In this document: positions 1 through 10,517 of the stretch, one piece after another
Position numbering within the stretch: position 1 is the first letter of the stretch
Layout of the letters: each line of letters starts with the position of its first letter
From: Gnetum montanum
Taxonomy: Eukaryota > Streptophyta > Gnetopsida > Gnetales > Gnetaceae
DNA: 24,831 nucleotides
Assembly: GCA_015680685.1 (NCBI GenBank)
Contig: MNCI01007975.1
Location: forward strand, 200,962-225,792
Direction: 5' to 3'
Notes under the pieces: model-generated
The model's database searches: none
The model's input: only the letters and a program-made list of their open reading frames with translations
Told to the model about the DNA's origin: nothing
Program-made: the position numbers and the translations under genes

Positions 1-48
1 CGATATCGCGTATGCGATATCACGGCTTGTGCATATCGCGTCTCATCA
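1..48 (+). repeat. GATATC/CGCG-rich repeat fragment
   Basis: The first 18 bases are identical to 19506-19523 in the U3 part of LTR D, and the next 30 resemble the following D sequence (gatatcacg, then catatcgcg). This suggests a piece of a related LTR U3, or a shared short repeat. It abuts the copia RNase H frame abruptly at base 49, where upstream RNase H codons would be expected. The fragment is cut by the window edge, so its nature is uncertain. Confidence 0.45.
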
Positions 49-387
49 GAGGCTACTTCACATGGTGTATGGTTAAAGAGTTTCATAACAGGGCTTAGAA
101 TTGTGGATTCTATATCTAGGCCATTAAGAATGTTTTGTGACAATTTAGCTGTTGTCTTTATGGCTAAGAATAATAAGAGTGGCAGTCAAAGTATACACAT
201 CGACATAAAATACTTAGCCATAAGGGAACACATTAAGGAAAATAAAGTGGTCATTACACATATAAGCACTGAATTAATGATAGCTGATCATTTGACAAAA
301 AGAATGCCACCAAAGTCATTTAAGGATCATATAGTTTGGATGGGACTTGGTTCCATGATGAAATTTGTTGTACATACAATTTTATAG
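49..387 (+). pseudogene. Ty1/copia RNase H, C-terminal fragment
   Basis: The frame carries the end of a plant Ty1/copia polyprotein. It begins with the typical EATSHGVWLK stretch, then a CDN motif (residue D is catalytic in RNase H), a KHID-like segment (here HIDIKY), IREHIKE, and ISTELMIADHLTK with another active-site Asp. It ends near an MGLGSMM motif and a TAA. There is no internal stop over 112 codons, so this is the least damaged coding piece on the left. RNase H degrades the RNA strand during reverse transcription. The rest of the polyprotein lies upstream of the window, or was lost at the junction at base 49. Identity as copia RNase H is secure from the motifs; activity is unlikely without the rest of pol. 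Confidence 0.9.
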
Positions 388-642
388 TCTTAATAAAACT
401 CTTATTTAGTTGTGCTATTTTCTCATATCGCTTGTGCATATAGTGATTAGAGAAAATACCCATATTGCAGGACCTAGAATGAACATTGGGTTTATTCATA
501 AAGTTAAGTTAGCATATAAGGAATTAATTTTTGAGAGATAATACATTGTAATACATGGAAGATAATACTCACATTGAGAGGAACTATCACCATGATTCAT
601 GCATTTCTTTTTTGAAATCTAGACTTGATTAAATATGAAGAC

Positions 643-654
643 CAAGTGGGAGAT
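643..654 (+). other. Copia polypurine tract
   Basis: The purine-rich stretch caagtgggagat lies directly before a TGTAAC LTR start and about 260 bases after the RNase H stop. Ty1/copia elements of plants typically carry a very similar AAGTGGGAGAT tract at this place, used to prime plus-strand synthesis. Confidence 0.8.
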
Positions 655-1105
655 TGTAACATGTGCTTACACGTTGAAGTGGCCTCCATATCTGCTAACA
701 TGAATACACGTTAGCATAATGCATTTACACATTGGCATTACGCATTTACATGTTAGCATAACATGTTTTTGCGTTGGTGTTGGGGTGGCATCCACATATG
801 AATGGGGTTATGGGCCTCTTATTTTTTAAATTTTTCTCAGGGTCACTAATTCTATGGCCTATAAATTAAATCTTGATGGGAGAATAAAGGCACCATGAAT
901 CACAGCAGGCTTGCGGTTCTAGTCCCTTTCATAGATGCTTAAAGGTTGCATACACCATCGTTGCAAAGCGTCGATGTGAAAGAAGAATATGAATGCCAAA
1001 TTTAATCTAGGGCATCAATGCTTGAGTTTAGTTTCATTTGCTCAAGCATTGTGCATTTTTAGTTATTTATGCATGTGAATTTCTTACACCATTTGTTTTT
1101 GCAGT
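655..1105 (+). mobile_element. Ty1/copia 3' LTR (right end not fixed)
   Basis: The LTR begins TGTAACATG right after the polypurine tract. U3 holds repeated units around 710-770 of the form GCATTAYGCATTTACA and TTAGCATAA. A TATA-like tataaatta lies near 861. The 5' copy is outside the window, so neither the right end nor the target duplication can be checked; ends in TTGCA near 965 or 1103 are both possible. The start is well supported, the end is a guess. Confidence 0.55.
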
Positions 1106-1238
1106 CTGTACTTAGATTACTTGTGCAATTTGATTTTTTTATAATTATTTTCTTACATATTTTTCATAGGGCATAAATAGAGGACCATCCCTGGTATGTA
1201 AGCATAGATGAAATTCCTAAAATACTAAAGGTGATCAA

Positions 1239-2273
1239 GTGTCAACAATGCAATGCTATAACAAATGTACAAGGAAATGCTGTAATAACACTGGTACTGC
1301 AGAATCTATGGATGCTGATACCAATGTTGATAGATTCAGCAATTTGTGTGATGATATTCTTCGACATATTTGGTTATTGATTGTATCTTACAAGATGGAA
1401 ATAAGGTGTTCTATGCTTTAAAAAAGATGGATTTTGTTGCATACTCGCTTACCATGGTTGTATCTCCATATGGTAGACTATTTTTTTAGCTATGATGGTT
1501 ATGAAGATCAGTTGACAAAGATATGCATCTATGAAAAAGTGGTAGACTATCTACTTCTACATCACCTGCCAAAATAGCTACAAGTGTTATCGCTAGATAC
1601 AATTTTCTAAGAATCAACTAAAGCTTGGTTGCAAAGCGTAGTTGTTCATCATGTTGAGTTTCTCACCTTGGTAAAATATGAAGAAGCCTATGTTTTTGAT
1701 GATCTATTTTTATGCACATCTCTGAAAGCTTTGAAACTCGATGATTTTAAATTACTGAACCATCATTACCCCTTATCTTTTATAGGGTTTCTGCACTTAA
1801 GGCACTACCATCTTTGTGATGTTACTGTAACTCTAGACTTGGGGCCCTTCCTTAAGAAATTCCCTATTCTCTATTATCTTCAATTGGAAAATGTTAGAGT
1901 GGACAATTTCGGCTACAACACCAACCAATTCTCAATCCCATCAAAGACTCTACAAATTTTGGAGATTGACAATCTGAGAGTAGACATGGGATATCTAAAA
2001 ATTCAGTTAGCATGTCCACACTTGCTAACTTTGGATATTTTGGATTCAATAGTGATTGTACCGTGGCCATAAGCAAGATGCCCACAATTGGAGAAATTGA
2101 TATTTAATGGAGTTAGATTGCTAGAGACTCTACTTTCATGCATGAAGCATGCAATGTAATGGAAGCATGCACGCCAACGTGGGCAGTTGCAATCGTTGAC
2201 CTTGGATGAGGACTTAACATGCCTAAAATGCAACAAGAGTAGCCTAGTCGTATTAAGAATAGCAAGACACTAG
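1239..2273 (+). pseudogene. F-box/LRR protein pseudogene (intronless)
   Basis: One reading frame runs for about 345 codons with no frameshift, interrupted by stops at 1419, 1575, 1608, 2070 and 2157. Residues 31-60 match a plant F-box (DRFSNLCDDILRHI); KRW, common at the end of such boxes, follows the first stop. Further on are WLQSVVVHHVEFLTL and then repeated L-x-x-L units (LFLCTSLKALKL, FPILYYLQLENV, CPHLLTLDILDS), typical of the LRR half of F-box/LRR or FBD-type proteins. Intact relatives are substrate receptors of SCF ubiquitin ligases: the F-box binds SKP1 and the LRRs hold the target. The ATG at 1239 is the first in frame. With five stops a normal protein cannot be made. The ORF-like pieces on the other strand here are shadows. 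Confidence 0.8.
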
Positions 2274-3819
2274 CAAGTACTAGAGAATGCATAAAGGTTT
2301 TCAAATTTAGAGATTCTAGTGCTTTCCAGATTGCAAGCACTTTTAATGCTAATTCGGAAAGCTATGACTTGGAACTCCTAATCTTCTATGCCTCGTTCTA
2401 GTTTGTTGCACATTTTTGGTATGTGTCACACAAAATTTTGTTAACTTTACTTTGAATTTGCAATTATTTTTTTCCCTAGTTATGTGACTTGTATTCTCTT
2501 TATTATTTATTATTTTGCTTGCATGATGAAGGGAAAGACAATGTTGTTGAAGAAAGTAATGTGGCAACGTCACTGATACAAGATCAATTGACTCTCTAGC
2601 ATTTTACTCTAGGTGAAGCATGCATGTTGTCCCTATTAACAAAATGATGCTTTAATCTTCAAATGTTAAATGTCTTTCTGGAAAAAGAATGGCTCATGAC
2701 TGATCATAACGAGGCAAGGTACATGTCATTGCGATAGCAACTTCTGAAGTCTCTATCAAATTCATAGCATTTGTATCCAAAGACATATACAGTGGACATA
2801 GATGATCACATTTGTCTTAGTATTAGAATGGAGCCAACAATGTAAATTTGCTTAGAGCATACTATTTTCAATGAATGCAAATAAGGACATGTATACTTCC
2901 CAATTCCCACCCTATTCAAAAAGAAAATTTTCTTGATTAGTTGGTATAAAACTCAAAATATAAGAATTCACACTTTTTTTTGCTAAAAAAAATTTGGTGA
3001 ATGTCAAATACTGGGTTTTAACATTTAAGTGTGTGTATGCTTGCCAAATGTTAAAATGATTGATTTCCTTATTCTTACATGTAAATGTCATAAAGTCAAT
3101 ACAACTTATTTTTAAGGTGTTGGTCATAGTTTTCTTGTTTTTACTTTTGAGAAAAGAGTCAAAATTTGGAGATTTGTGGCAATACTTCTCTGATCATGGT
3201 TTTTGTTATGTAATTTAGTCCTAAAAATTTTGAAAAACTTGGATGTGCTGGTTTCTACTGAATTTCTTGTTAATCCCTTCAAAGTTCCTTCCCATTGAGG
3301 TAAAAAGTTTGATGTTAAGTATTAACATATGCAAAATAAAATTAATTCAATATGTGCACAAACCTTATAAAAGCAACCGGAAACATCCGCTGTTAAAGAT
3401 AGTTCAAGTCATAATTGAGATAATTATAATTCACTGTAATTTTTAAAGTATCATCTTCACTATATGTCTTAGGGTGTGCTTATTATCATTCTTTTTGGTT
3501 CTGACATCCCATTAACCTCAACATGTATGGTTTAAGTTATGAGATATATAACTATGACTATTTACATAAAATAATTTATCTTTATTAAATGCTGATGAAC
3601 AAACATGTTTGTTGATGTATGGTTATATCCCTACTGAGTTCTATTGTAAAAAAAAAAGGCTCTCTTTATAGTCTGTTGCACATAATTCAACACACGTTGT
3701 TTGTATAATTGTCTATGGTTGAAAATTCATTGTATAGTCATGTTAAGAATATCACCCTATCTTCCAGATATATTTGTTATCTTCAATGTATCCTAGAAGT
3801 TCATAGGAATGTGTGTTAT
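2274..3819. other. AT-rich stretch without recognised gene
   Basis: No recognisable protein, tRNA or rRNA is seen. Short open frames at 3243-3446 (+) and 2912-3127 (-) have no familiar motifs and look like chance frames in AT-rich DNA. The first part (to about 2400) could be a degraded continuation of the F-box pseudogene, but no motif shows it. Confidence 0.5.
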
Positions 3820-4540
3820 GAAATTGAAATCTTTTGGATTCTTTCTCATATGATATTTAAGTTTGCATAGGTAGTTACAGGCTACTACCAATTGTAGCTA
3901 ACTGTAACCAACTTCACTCAAAAATGCAAGCCCGCTAAGAATCATAGTCAATTATAGTTAGTGTGAAATAGAAAAGAAAATAATCCGTTTTAGTCATGTT
4001 TCACACTCTATTTTACTTTATTCAACCTTCATTTCAAGTTTTTGTCCAAGTTCTTACTAGGAGGCATTAGAGGTCACACTAATTTGTAGCTACAAGGAAC
4101 TATAGCCCAATGCAAGTTATAGCTAGTTGCAGCCAAAAACAACTCAAACAAAATCACCTTTTTAAATATGAACAATCATAGGAGCTAAATAATGATCACC
4201 TATGATATTATATAAGGCCAAAATGGGTCTCATTTGTGGACACCATGGTTAGAGGCCTAAGTTCTAAGCATTGTATGTTGGATTAGAGCTCTTCTAGAGA
4301 AAATTTGGTTGAGTGTCTTTGAGTCATCATCTTGATGATTTTTTTCTCCTTATGAGTATGTGATATGAGGGTTTTTTAAGCTACTTGTTTGTCCTTGGAT
4401 ATTGATTTTCCATTTTCATATGTATTTCATTTATATTGAGTAAGAACAAATGTCCAATTTCTTATCTTATTGGATTGTGAGCAATTGTTTGGATTTTGAT
4501 CACTTAAGTAAACTTGGATTGTGGGATCCAAGGGAGCTTC
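3820..4540 (+). repeat. Gyp-1 left LTR (approximate ends)
   Basis: This segment is repeated in the same order and orientation around the pol remnant, at about 7050-7358 plus 8212-8650. Shared landmarks include aatagaaaagaaaataat (near 3965 and 7181), tttgatattatata-like text (4202 and 8309), taagcattgtatgt (4265 and 8376) and tccaagggagc (4527 and 8634). The two copies flank RNase H/integrase sequence, so they are read as the LTRs of one Ty3/gypsy element. A 12-bp perfect palindrome, ttgtagctacaa, lies at 4084-4095. No clean TG or CA termini or target duplication could be fixed, so the ends are rough. Confidence 0.65.
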
Positions 4541-4558
4541 TTGTCATCTTAGTTTAGT

Positions 4559-5305
4559 GGTGTGTTGTCATAAGAGGGTAAGTTCATTGCATTCTTTCTA
4601 AGAAAATTGAATGAATCTAGGAAAGAGTATAGTGTATATGAGAAAGAGTTATGCACTATACTTCAAGCTATAAAACACTAGAGGGATTACTTATTGGTAG
4701 TTGAATTTATTTTATTGACTAATCATAAGGAACTTCATCAAATGAAATGGTTGCAACAAATCCAAGAGTTCCATCTTGTTCTAAAGTATAGAAATGACAA
4801 ATCTAATGTTGCAATAGATGCTTTCTCTAGAATCCACATTGCTCATTCATGTGTTCATGTAAATGGTTTTGAATCTTTTGTTAATTTGTATCCAAAAGAT
4901 ACTAGTTTTGGGGATGTATGGAAGCATTTAAATACTCTATTTTTGAGAAGGATAGATATATGGAAAGCCTGCCATTTCCAATAGGGTATTCTTTTTAATA
5001 GATTGAAAGATTTATGTTCCGAAGTGTGAATTCAAACTACAAATTTTAGAAGAGAAACATAATGGTAACATGACAAGCCGCATGTGCAAAACCAAAACAT
5101 TTGAATTGGTGAGCAAGAATTATTTTTAGCTGGCTGTGTATAGAGATGATGCTAAATTCATTAAGCAATGTTATGTTTGTTAATATTTTAATGAAGAAAA
5201 AGGTGTTAAAGAGCATCACATTTCATTGTCAATCCCAAATGCTCTTTGGTAAAATATTTCTTTAGAAGTTGTTTGTGGTATTCCATGAACAAACTATGGT
5301 CATGA
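4559..5305 (+). pseudogene. Ty3/gypsy RNase H and integrase N-terminus (Gyp-1 pol, part 1)
   Basis: The frame opens with GVLS, then EGKFIAFF, KLNESRKEYSVYEKEL, and DYLLVVEFILLTNHKEL, which is the RNase H of plant Ty3/gypsy pol. FHLVLKYRNDKSNVAIDAFSR matches the end of that domain. After a frameshift near 5025, the integrase zinc-binding region follows: KHN supplies the first His, the second His position is lost, and QCYVC supplies the two Cys. Next come IPNALW and VVCGIP, the linker before the catalytic core. Stops occur at about 4571, 4679, 4982, 5128, 5182, 5249 and 5284. Everything upstream in a normal element (primer site, gag, protease, reverse transcriptase) is missing, with RNase H starting within 20-30 bases of the left LTR. 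The fragment is a clear, inactive remnant. Confidence 0.88.
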
Positions 5306-5940
5306 TTTCTTGTTGTGAAATTGAAATTGAGATATTCTTTATTACATCTATCGACCCTCAAGATCTATTAGATAAAATAAATATACATAGTATGAATAGC
5401 AAAAACTTCATCAATAAAGTTACCAAGTTTTCTTGGTGCTATTTCAAAAAGGTCAATTAGACAATTAACTATAATTTGACATTTATGGCAAATTTTCTCT
5501 AGAACAATGATATCTTCTATCTTCTTTTAGAAACAATTTTAAAATAATGGGAACCCAATCTTGCTTGACTAAGTTTTGGAAAGGGGGTGTCATGGGACCC
5601 AAAATAATTAAAGCATAAGTATACATCAAGATATGTAGTTAAAATAGAACTATATAACTCAACATTACCCACTAGAATCGAACCCATGACTTAGAGCTAG
5701 GGTAACATCTTATTTTTGCTCAACTAACTTGACATCATAGGCTATGGGATATAAGGGTAGATAAATAAGTTGATTTCCTATTAATGCCTCCTCTAATGTT
5801 ATCTAAATAAAATTGTTTCTTTTTTTTGGGTTACTTTAAATGTGCAAAAGTGCCTTGTTTCTAATACACTTATGGAGTTGCTTTGTATCACAATATAGAA
5901 TCTCTATTTTAATGTTCCATTTTTTGAGCCAAATCATTTC
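5306..5940. mobile_element. Insertion inside Gyp-1 integrase
   Basis: About 635 bases without integrase similarity separate the GIP...GHD part of the core from the MVDRF part. The flanks look alike (ttcttgttgtgaaa near 5308 and ttccttgtgaaa near 5938), which could be an imperfect 12-14 bp target duplication of a LINE- or SINE-type insertion. Inside lie a tRNA-like promoter on the minus strand and, at about 5580-5600, a G-rich tract followed by tgtcatggga that resembles a polypurine tract and LTR start. What the insert is remains open. Confidence 0.5.
5590..5760 (-). repeat. SINE-like tRNA-derived segment
   Basis: On the minus strand there is a B-box-like GGTTCGATTCT at 5684-5674, close to the consensus GGTTCGANTCC. 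It is preceded by an A-box-like TGTCAAGTTAGTTGAGC at 5734-5718. The spacing of about 34 bases between the boxes fits a tRNA-type internal RNA polymerase III promoter. No cloverleaf with a closing acceptor stem is seen, so this is a SINE or tRNA-derived relic rather than a tRNA gene. Ends are estimates. Confidence 0.45.
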
Positions 5941-6900
5941 CTTGTGAAACCAATCTTTTTATTATGGTAGATAGATTTATAAAGATGAATCATTTTATTC
6001 TATGTACGAGGAGTAGTAATGCTTCTCATTTTGTTCATTTGTTCTTTCATCATGTTGTGAACTTTCATGGTCTCCCATTGAATATTGTTAATGATAGAGC
6101 TGTAAAATTTATAGACCATTTTTGGATGCTACTTTGGAAAATTTTTTGGACAAAGTTATCTTTTTCTATAGCCTATCACCATCAAAAGCTTAACAAATTA
6201 TGGTTGTGAATAGATCTTTGTTGAATATTCTATAATGTTTGTGTTAGGAGTAACCTCAAAGGTAGGAAAATAAGTTAGCTCATGCTAAGTTTTCATATAA
6301 CAATGCCTTTCATTGTAGTATTGGTAAAACATCATTTGTTGCCCACTATAGTTTTTTACCAAAAATTGTTGATGAGTTGAGGAAATTTAAAGATTATGCA
6401 TCTTTGAGTATTGGTTTTATTAATCAAACTAAGCAATTGCATAAACAAGTAAAGACTCATTTAGAAAAGAAAGTCAAGGAAGTGAATACCAAAGCAAATG
6501 AAGGTAAGAGGAAAGTTAACTCTAAGTTAGAAATTATGTATGAATTCATTTAAGCAAGAAAAGATAGAGAAATGTGCATTTCTACAAGCTCAAGTTAAGA
6601 AGAATTGATTCATTCAAGATTAGATCTAAAATCAATGACTATACCTATGAAATTGATTTGTCTAATTCTTTTGTGTTTAATGTTTAAGATTTGACTCATG
6701 CCATGGCAATGTTTTAGCATCAAACTTGGAGGATAGTCTTGAAGTAAAAAATGATGTCCTTATCAATCAAACTTCCTTAATGACATCAAGGAAGTTAAGT
6801 GTGTTAGCAGCAAGAAAGGATAAGAGCACAATACATAGTAAGAAGAATGAGTACTAGGTGCAATGGAGTGATGAAGGAACTTAAAATGTCATTTAGGTTC
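5941..6900 (+). pseudogene. Ty3/gypsy integrase core and chromodomain-like tail (Gyp-1 pol, part 2)
   Basis: The frame resumes with MVDRFIKMNHFILC (first catalytic Asp in VDRF), FHGLPLNIVNDRAVKF (second catalytic Asp in NDR) and YHHQ, where the usual DGQTE with the catalytic Glu is no longer readable. After a frameshift comes FSYNNAFHCSIGKTSF, a hallmark of the integrase C-terminal half, then a charged helix (KQLHKQVKTHLEKKVKEV). Near 6630-6700 KINDYTYEIDL and FVFNV correspond to the terminal integrase module. Around 6830-6900 a KKNEY, VQWSDEGT, VHESDL pattern recalls a chromodomain, which would point to a chromovirus, but that part is tentative. Many stops and frameshifts make it inactive. 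Confidence 0.85.
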
Positions 6901-7049
6901 ATGAGTCTGATTTAGGTATGCAAGGGATTAATAACATTCTAATTGTATCACTCACTTGAAGACAAGTTTCTTTTGAAGATAAGGAAGACTATGAGGATAT
7001 CACTTTATTTTCATGATCATAAGATTTCTTAGGAAAGCACATTATCAAT

Positions 7050-7358
7050 TTGGAATCTTTTAGATGTGTTTTCATGTGATTTTTCAGTTTGGACAAGCAA
7101 CTATAAGTTGATATGGCTGCAACTAGCTTTAACCTAGGCTATGAACCCATTGTGAGTAGCAATTGATCATAGTCAGAGTAAAATAGAAAAGAAAATAATG
7201 GATTTTAGCTAAGTTTCATAGTGTAAGCCTTATGCAAGTCACTCATGCAAGCCACAACTTTCATCTAGTCAGTTCAAGCTTCATTTTAAGTTTCTATCCT
7301 AGTTCTCAAGGCACAACATTGGTGGTCGTAGCAAGTTGTAGATACAAGAGTTTATAAG
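7050..7358 (+). repeat. Gyp-1 right LTR, first part
   Basis: Similar in order and orientation to about 3820-4110 of the left LTR, including aaaatagaaaagaaaataatg and the stretch around gttgtagatacaag. It is broken at 7358 by a nested solo LTR and continues at about 8212. The start is approximate. Confidence 0.6.
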
Positions 7359-8211
7359 TGATGAGTCATCATTTGACTAGCTTTGATATCAGAGCCTCAA
7401 CATCAGATACCTAATGTCAAAGCCTTGGACATGATGTTGAATATTCGATATCACGGGGTATATGTCGACCTATAAATATAGTGCTCTGGCTCACAATTTT
7501 CAATACATTTATCATAGTTTTTGTCATAGATAGTGAAGCTCTTGCAATTTGTTTTCTCTAGAGTTAAAATATTTTCTAAGTGCCTTCAATAGGAGTCTAA
7601 GTGTGTATAGATCTTTGTTTGAACACTAATGTACCTAAGTATAGCAATGTGATAGGAATAAAAACGAACCCTTTTGATCATCCTTGCAGCACTGAGAATA
7701 AATTAATGTTTCCTTGATGCATTTAATATTCGTGCACTTTATTCTCATGCACTTCACTTTAATGCACTTTAATTAAGCAATTAATTTCCAGTTGTTAATG
7801 AACACAAGCACAACCACCTCAAGCATACATGTAGCACTTGGTAACCCAGAAATGCTTAATGTTTGGTAGCCCAGTAGTGCTATACGTGTTCAAGATGTAT
7901 CTAGAAAGTGGAAACAACTACTTGTGTTAGGCTAGCTAGGCAGTAGACAAATTAGATTTTAAATTACTCTGCCTTTCATTCTTGTTGTAGGTGATTAAAT
8001 TTATAAAACATAAAAATGATAAAAATCATGTGCATCAATTACACTTAAATCATATCCTTGAGCTTCACAAGTGTAGTTGGGAAGACAATGAACCTTCTCA
8101 ACGTCCATTTCACTTCTTAGAGAATTAGTGTACTAGAGAACTATTAGTGATTTCACATGAACACCTTAGTGATTCGTATGGTTGGGTGTAGGGATACCTC
8201 ACCACTCATTG
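7359..8211 (+). mobile_element. Solo LTR A (nested in Gyp-1 right LTR)
   Basis: It begins TGATGAGTCATCA and ends in the family's shared 3' text, tatggttgggtgtagggatacctcaccactcat. A TATA box (ctataaata) lies near 7471 and a poly(A)-type aataaa near 7659. A duplicated ttggtaacccag / ttggtagcccag motif lies near 7841-7875, and gggaagacaatgaac near 8079. The same sequence in inverse orientation forms LTR A' at 17521-18332. There is no primer site or gag after it, and Gyp-1 LTR text continues on both sides, so it is a solo LTR left by recombination between two LTRs. The flanking 5-mers (ataag and gttag) match only weakly. Confidence 0.85.
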
Positions 8212-8650
8212 TTAGGTTAGTACAAGTCACAACCAAGGCTAGCTATAAGAGGGTGAAAGTTAGATAAAAATCACTTTTTAAATGATAGATATTGTAGAGG
8301 GAGACCAACAGTCACCTTTGATATTATATAGCACCAAAAGAAGTCTCATTTGTGAGAGGTCAGAGCCTTAAGTTTTAAGCATTGTATGTATGATTACAAC
8401 TCTACTAGAGCAATTGTGATTAAGTGATTCTAAGTCATCACCTTAATGGCTTTATGCTCATTGTGAGTATATGATGTAAGGGTTGTTTAAGTTACTTGTC
8501 CATTCTTAGGTATTTAGATTCCATTCGCATTTGTATATCATTTCTTTTAAGTAAGAATAAAGGTATTTTTTTATTTCCTTGTTCAATTGTGAGTAATTGT
8601 TTGGATTTAATCACTTGAGTGAGCATTATGCAATCCAAGGGAGCACTTCA
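8212..8650 (+). repeat. Gyp-1 right LTR, second part
   Basis: Matches about 4110-4540 of the left LTR: the tattatata block, gtctcatttgtg, taagcattgtatgta, the tgagtcatca/taagtcatca region, ttgtttggatt, and tccaagggagc at the end. The right limit is estimated. Confidence 0.65.
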
Positions 8651-9477
8651 TTTAGTTAGGATTCATTATCAATAAAATTGGAATTTTTATTCTTTATGTT
8701 ATGTTTATCTTGTATCTTTTATGTAATTAAGTAAGTTATATTCATAACCATTAAGAACTTACACTACAATTTAATATTATACACAGAAGTTTGCCTATTT
8801 ATGCTTATTGATTATGCTCACACTTTACTATATTAATGTCTATTGTATTTATCATACTTTGTTTATTATATTATTCATCCTCCTACTATAACTATGGAAT
8901 AATTATTATATTACTATCATAATTTTCTTTGTTTTAATTATTTTTCTTTATTTTCTCAACGAACCTTATTACACATTTCTTATGGGTCTCAAATTTCAAC
9001 ATGACATTAAAGTGAGGATAGTTAATTAATAAATTCATTTATGTATTTATATTTTTGGAAAATAGTGTTCATAAATTTAAATTATTCAGAGCATTTAATG
9101 CACTTAAACCCATATTTTTAATATAATGACTATACTTATTTTGTTGAAAACACATTGCATTATTTGCGAGTTGTGCATGCAACTAGAGCTTGTTCAGCCT
9201 TTCCTATATATCATTCCTATGGTTCTCTTGGCTTATTTGTTTCTAGTTATAAGCTATTGTGTTGCAAGTTTAGTTCATGATATTGTAGCAATTATGCATA
9301 TTTTATTTTCATGAGGTATCATTGTTTTCCTTTACTCATCCATTGTTAAATGTTGAATTTCATGTTTTCAAATGTATGTGTGTTAGTTCACCTATATTTC
9401 TTGTTAATTCTTTTATTATTACTAACTTATAAAGGGACATGATATGTTATTGACTGTTTGTTGGTTTTCTATCATTG
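8651..9477. other. AT-rich stretch without recognised gene
   Basis: Very AT-rich. The open frame at 9126-9314 encodes a hydrophobic stretch rich in L, V and I but shows no family motif and is probably chance. No RNA gene is seen. Confidence 0.5.
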
Positions 9478-9671
9478 TTAGGATTATTGGTACTAAAGAA
9501 GTGATTCTTGAGAAAATAAATAGTGAGAGCTCATCCTCTAAGCACTATCATGGGTAGGATTCTCTTATAGCCACTACAACCCTCAATAATCATTTAGCCA
9601 CTCATTATGTGGTGGTTCAAAAGTTGCCACAATTACTCAAGATTGAAATCAATAATAAAGAGGTAGCAAGT
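9478..9671 (+). pseudogene. Unidentified reading frame, left part, cut by element B
   Basis: After a pyrimidine-rich stretch ending in ttgttag (a possible 3' splice site) a frame reads GTKEVILEKINSESSSS. One TAG follows at about 9555, then the frame is open from DSLIATTTLNNHL to KIEINNKEVAS at the element border. With element B and one target copy removed, it continues in frame at 16462 for about 20 more codons. The family is not recognised; a charged, Ser-rich start of this kind occurs in several unrelated plant proteins. It may be an exon of a dead host gene or a relic of an older mobile element. Confidence 0.35.
9667..9671 (+). other. Target-site duplication of element B, left
   Basis: caagt directly before the TG of the left LTR; its partner caagc follows the right LTR at 16462-16466. 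They differ by one C/T transition. Confidence 0.85.
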
Positions 9672-10392
9672 TGATGAGATATAGTTTGTTGCATTAACTA
9701 GGCCCCGTCAACTAGGCTCCATCGATGCAAACGTGGCCCCATCAACATAGTGTCTATTTTCCTCTATAAATATGTGCTCACAGCCATGTTTATGCAATTC
9801 TTTGCTTAATAGAGTAGTTAAACTCTTGCAGTTTTATTCTGTAATCTTAGAGAACAGTCAATGAGTGCTCACAGTGTCGATCTAAGTTAGTAGTACATCT
9901 TATTTGAGTGGTAATGTACCTAGACACATTCCATGAATGGCAATAAGATTAAGATTAATTCTTATTCATTGCAGTACTTTGACTTAGATAAAATTTCCTT
10001 TTAATGCAATTTATATTTCATGTACGTAGTTAATATTTACATTTCCATGCATGTTAATGAATTAGTGAAATGAGCACGACCATTTTCGAGCGTAAACATG
10101 CATTCACTTGGTAATCCCAACAATGTTATTGCTTGGTTCACCTAGTAGCATAACACTTTGGTAATCCCAGTAGTGGATAAGACTGAAACAACATCAATTA
10201 TCATATGTCTCACTTTGGACTAAACCATATGTGACAAAGCTACCACCAATCCAACTGGGAAGACAATGAACTATGATCAAGGCATAATGATCTAGATGCC
10301 ATAACTAGTCCCATCCATGAAATTTGATCAAATTGTGCATGAATGCTTATGATTTATATGGTTGGACATAGGAGGTACCTCACTGCTTATCA
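9672..10392 (+). repeat. Element B 5' LTR
   Basis: 721 bases, TGATGAGATA...CTTATCA. TATA box tataaata at 9765-9772. U3 upstream of it holds repeated actaggc / ccatc units. Two ttggtaatcccag-type motifs lie near 10109 and 10161. Compared with the right LTR it lacks about 72 bases of U3 repeat units and about 131 bases after the ccagtagtggat motif. Confidence 0.92.
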
Positions 10393-10393
10393 T

Positions 10394-10410
10394 TGGCACC
10401 GTTGTCAGGA
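10394..10410 (+). other. Primer-binding site, tRNA-Asp type (element B)
   Basis: TGGCACCGTTGTCAGGA starts two bases after the LTR end. The complement of the plant tRNA-Asp 3' end, known from Athila-type elements, is TGGCGCCGTTGCCGGGG; 13 of 17 positions agree. The four differences are all C-to-T or G-to-A. This is where minus-strand DNA synthesis starts. Confidence 0.85.
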
Positions 10411-10517
10411 ATGGTGCTAGTTATCTAGATTAGTTATATCATACACGATCACTGTAAACACATTAACAAACTATCTTTGGGAAAATACTAAGTCACATAC
10501 ATTATATACCAATAATA

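Noticed and set aside
1894-2573. Four minus-strand open frames over and after the F-box pseudogene
   Set aside because: They run opposite to a recognisable LRR frame or lie in AT-rich DNA, and none shows a family motif.
5641-5760. A tRNA gene on the minus strand
   Set aside because: The B box and A box are good, but there is no acceptor stem pairing or plausible anticodon arm; a SINE-like relic fits better.
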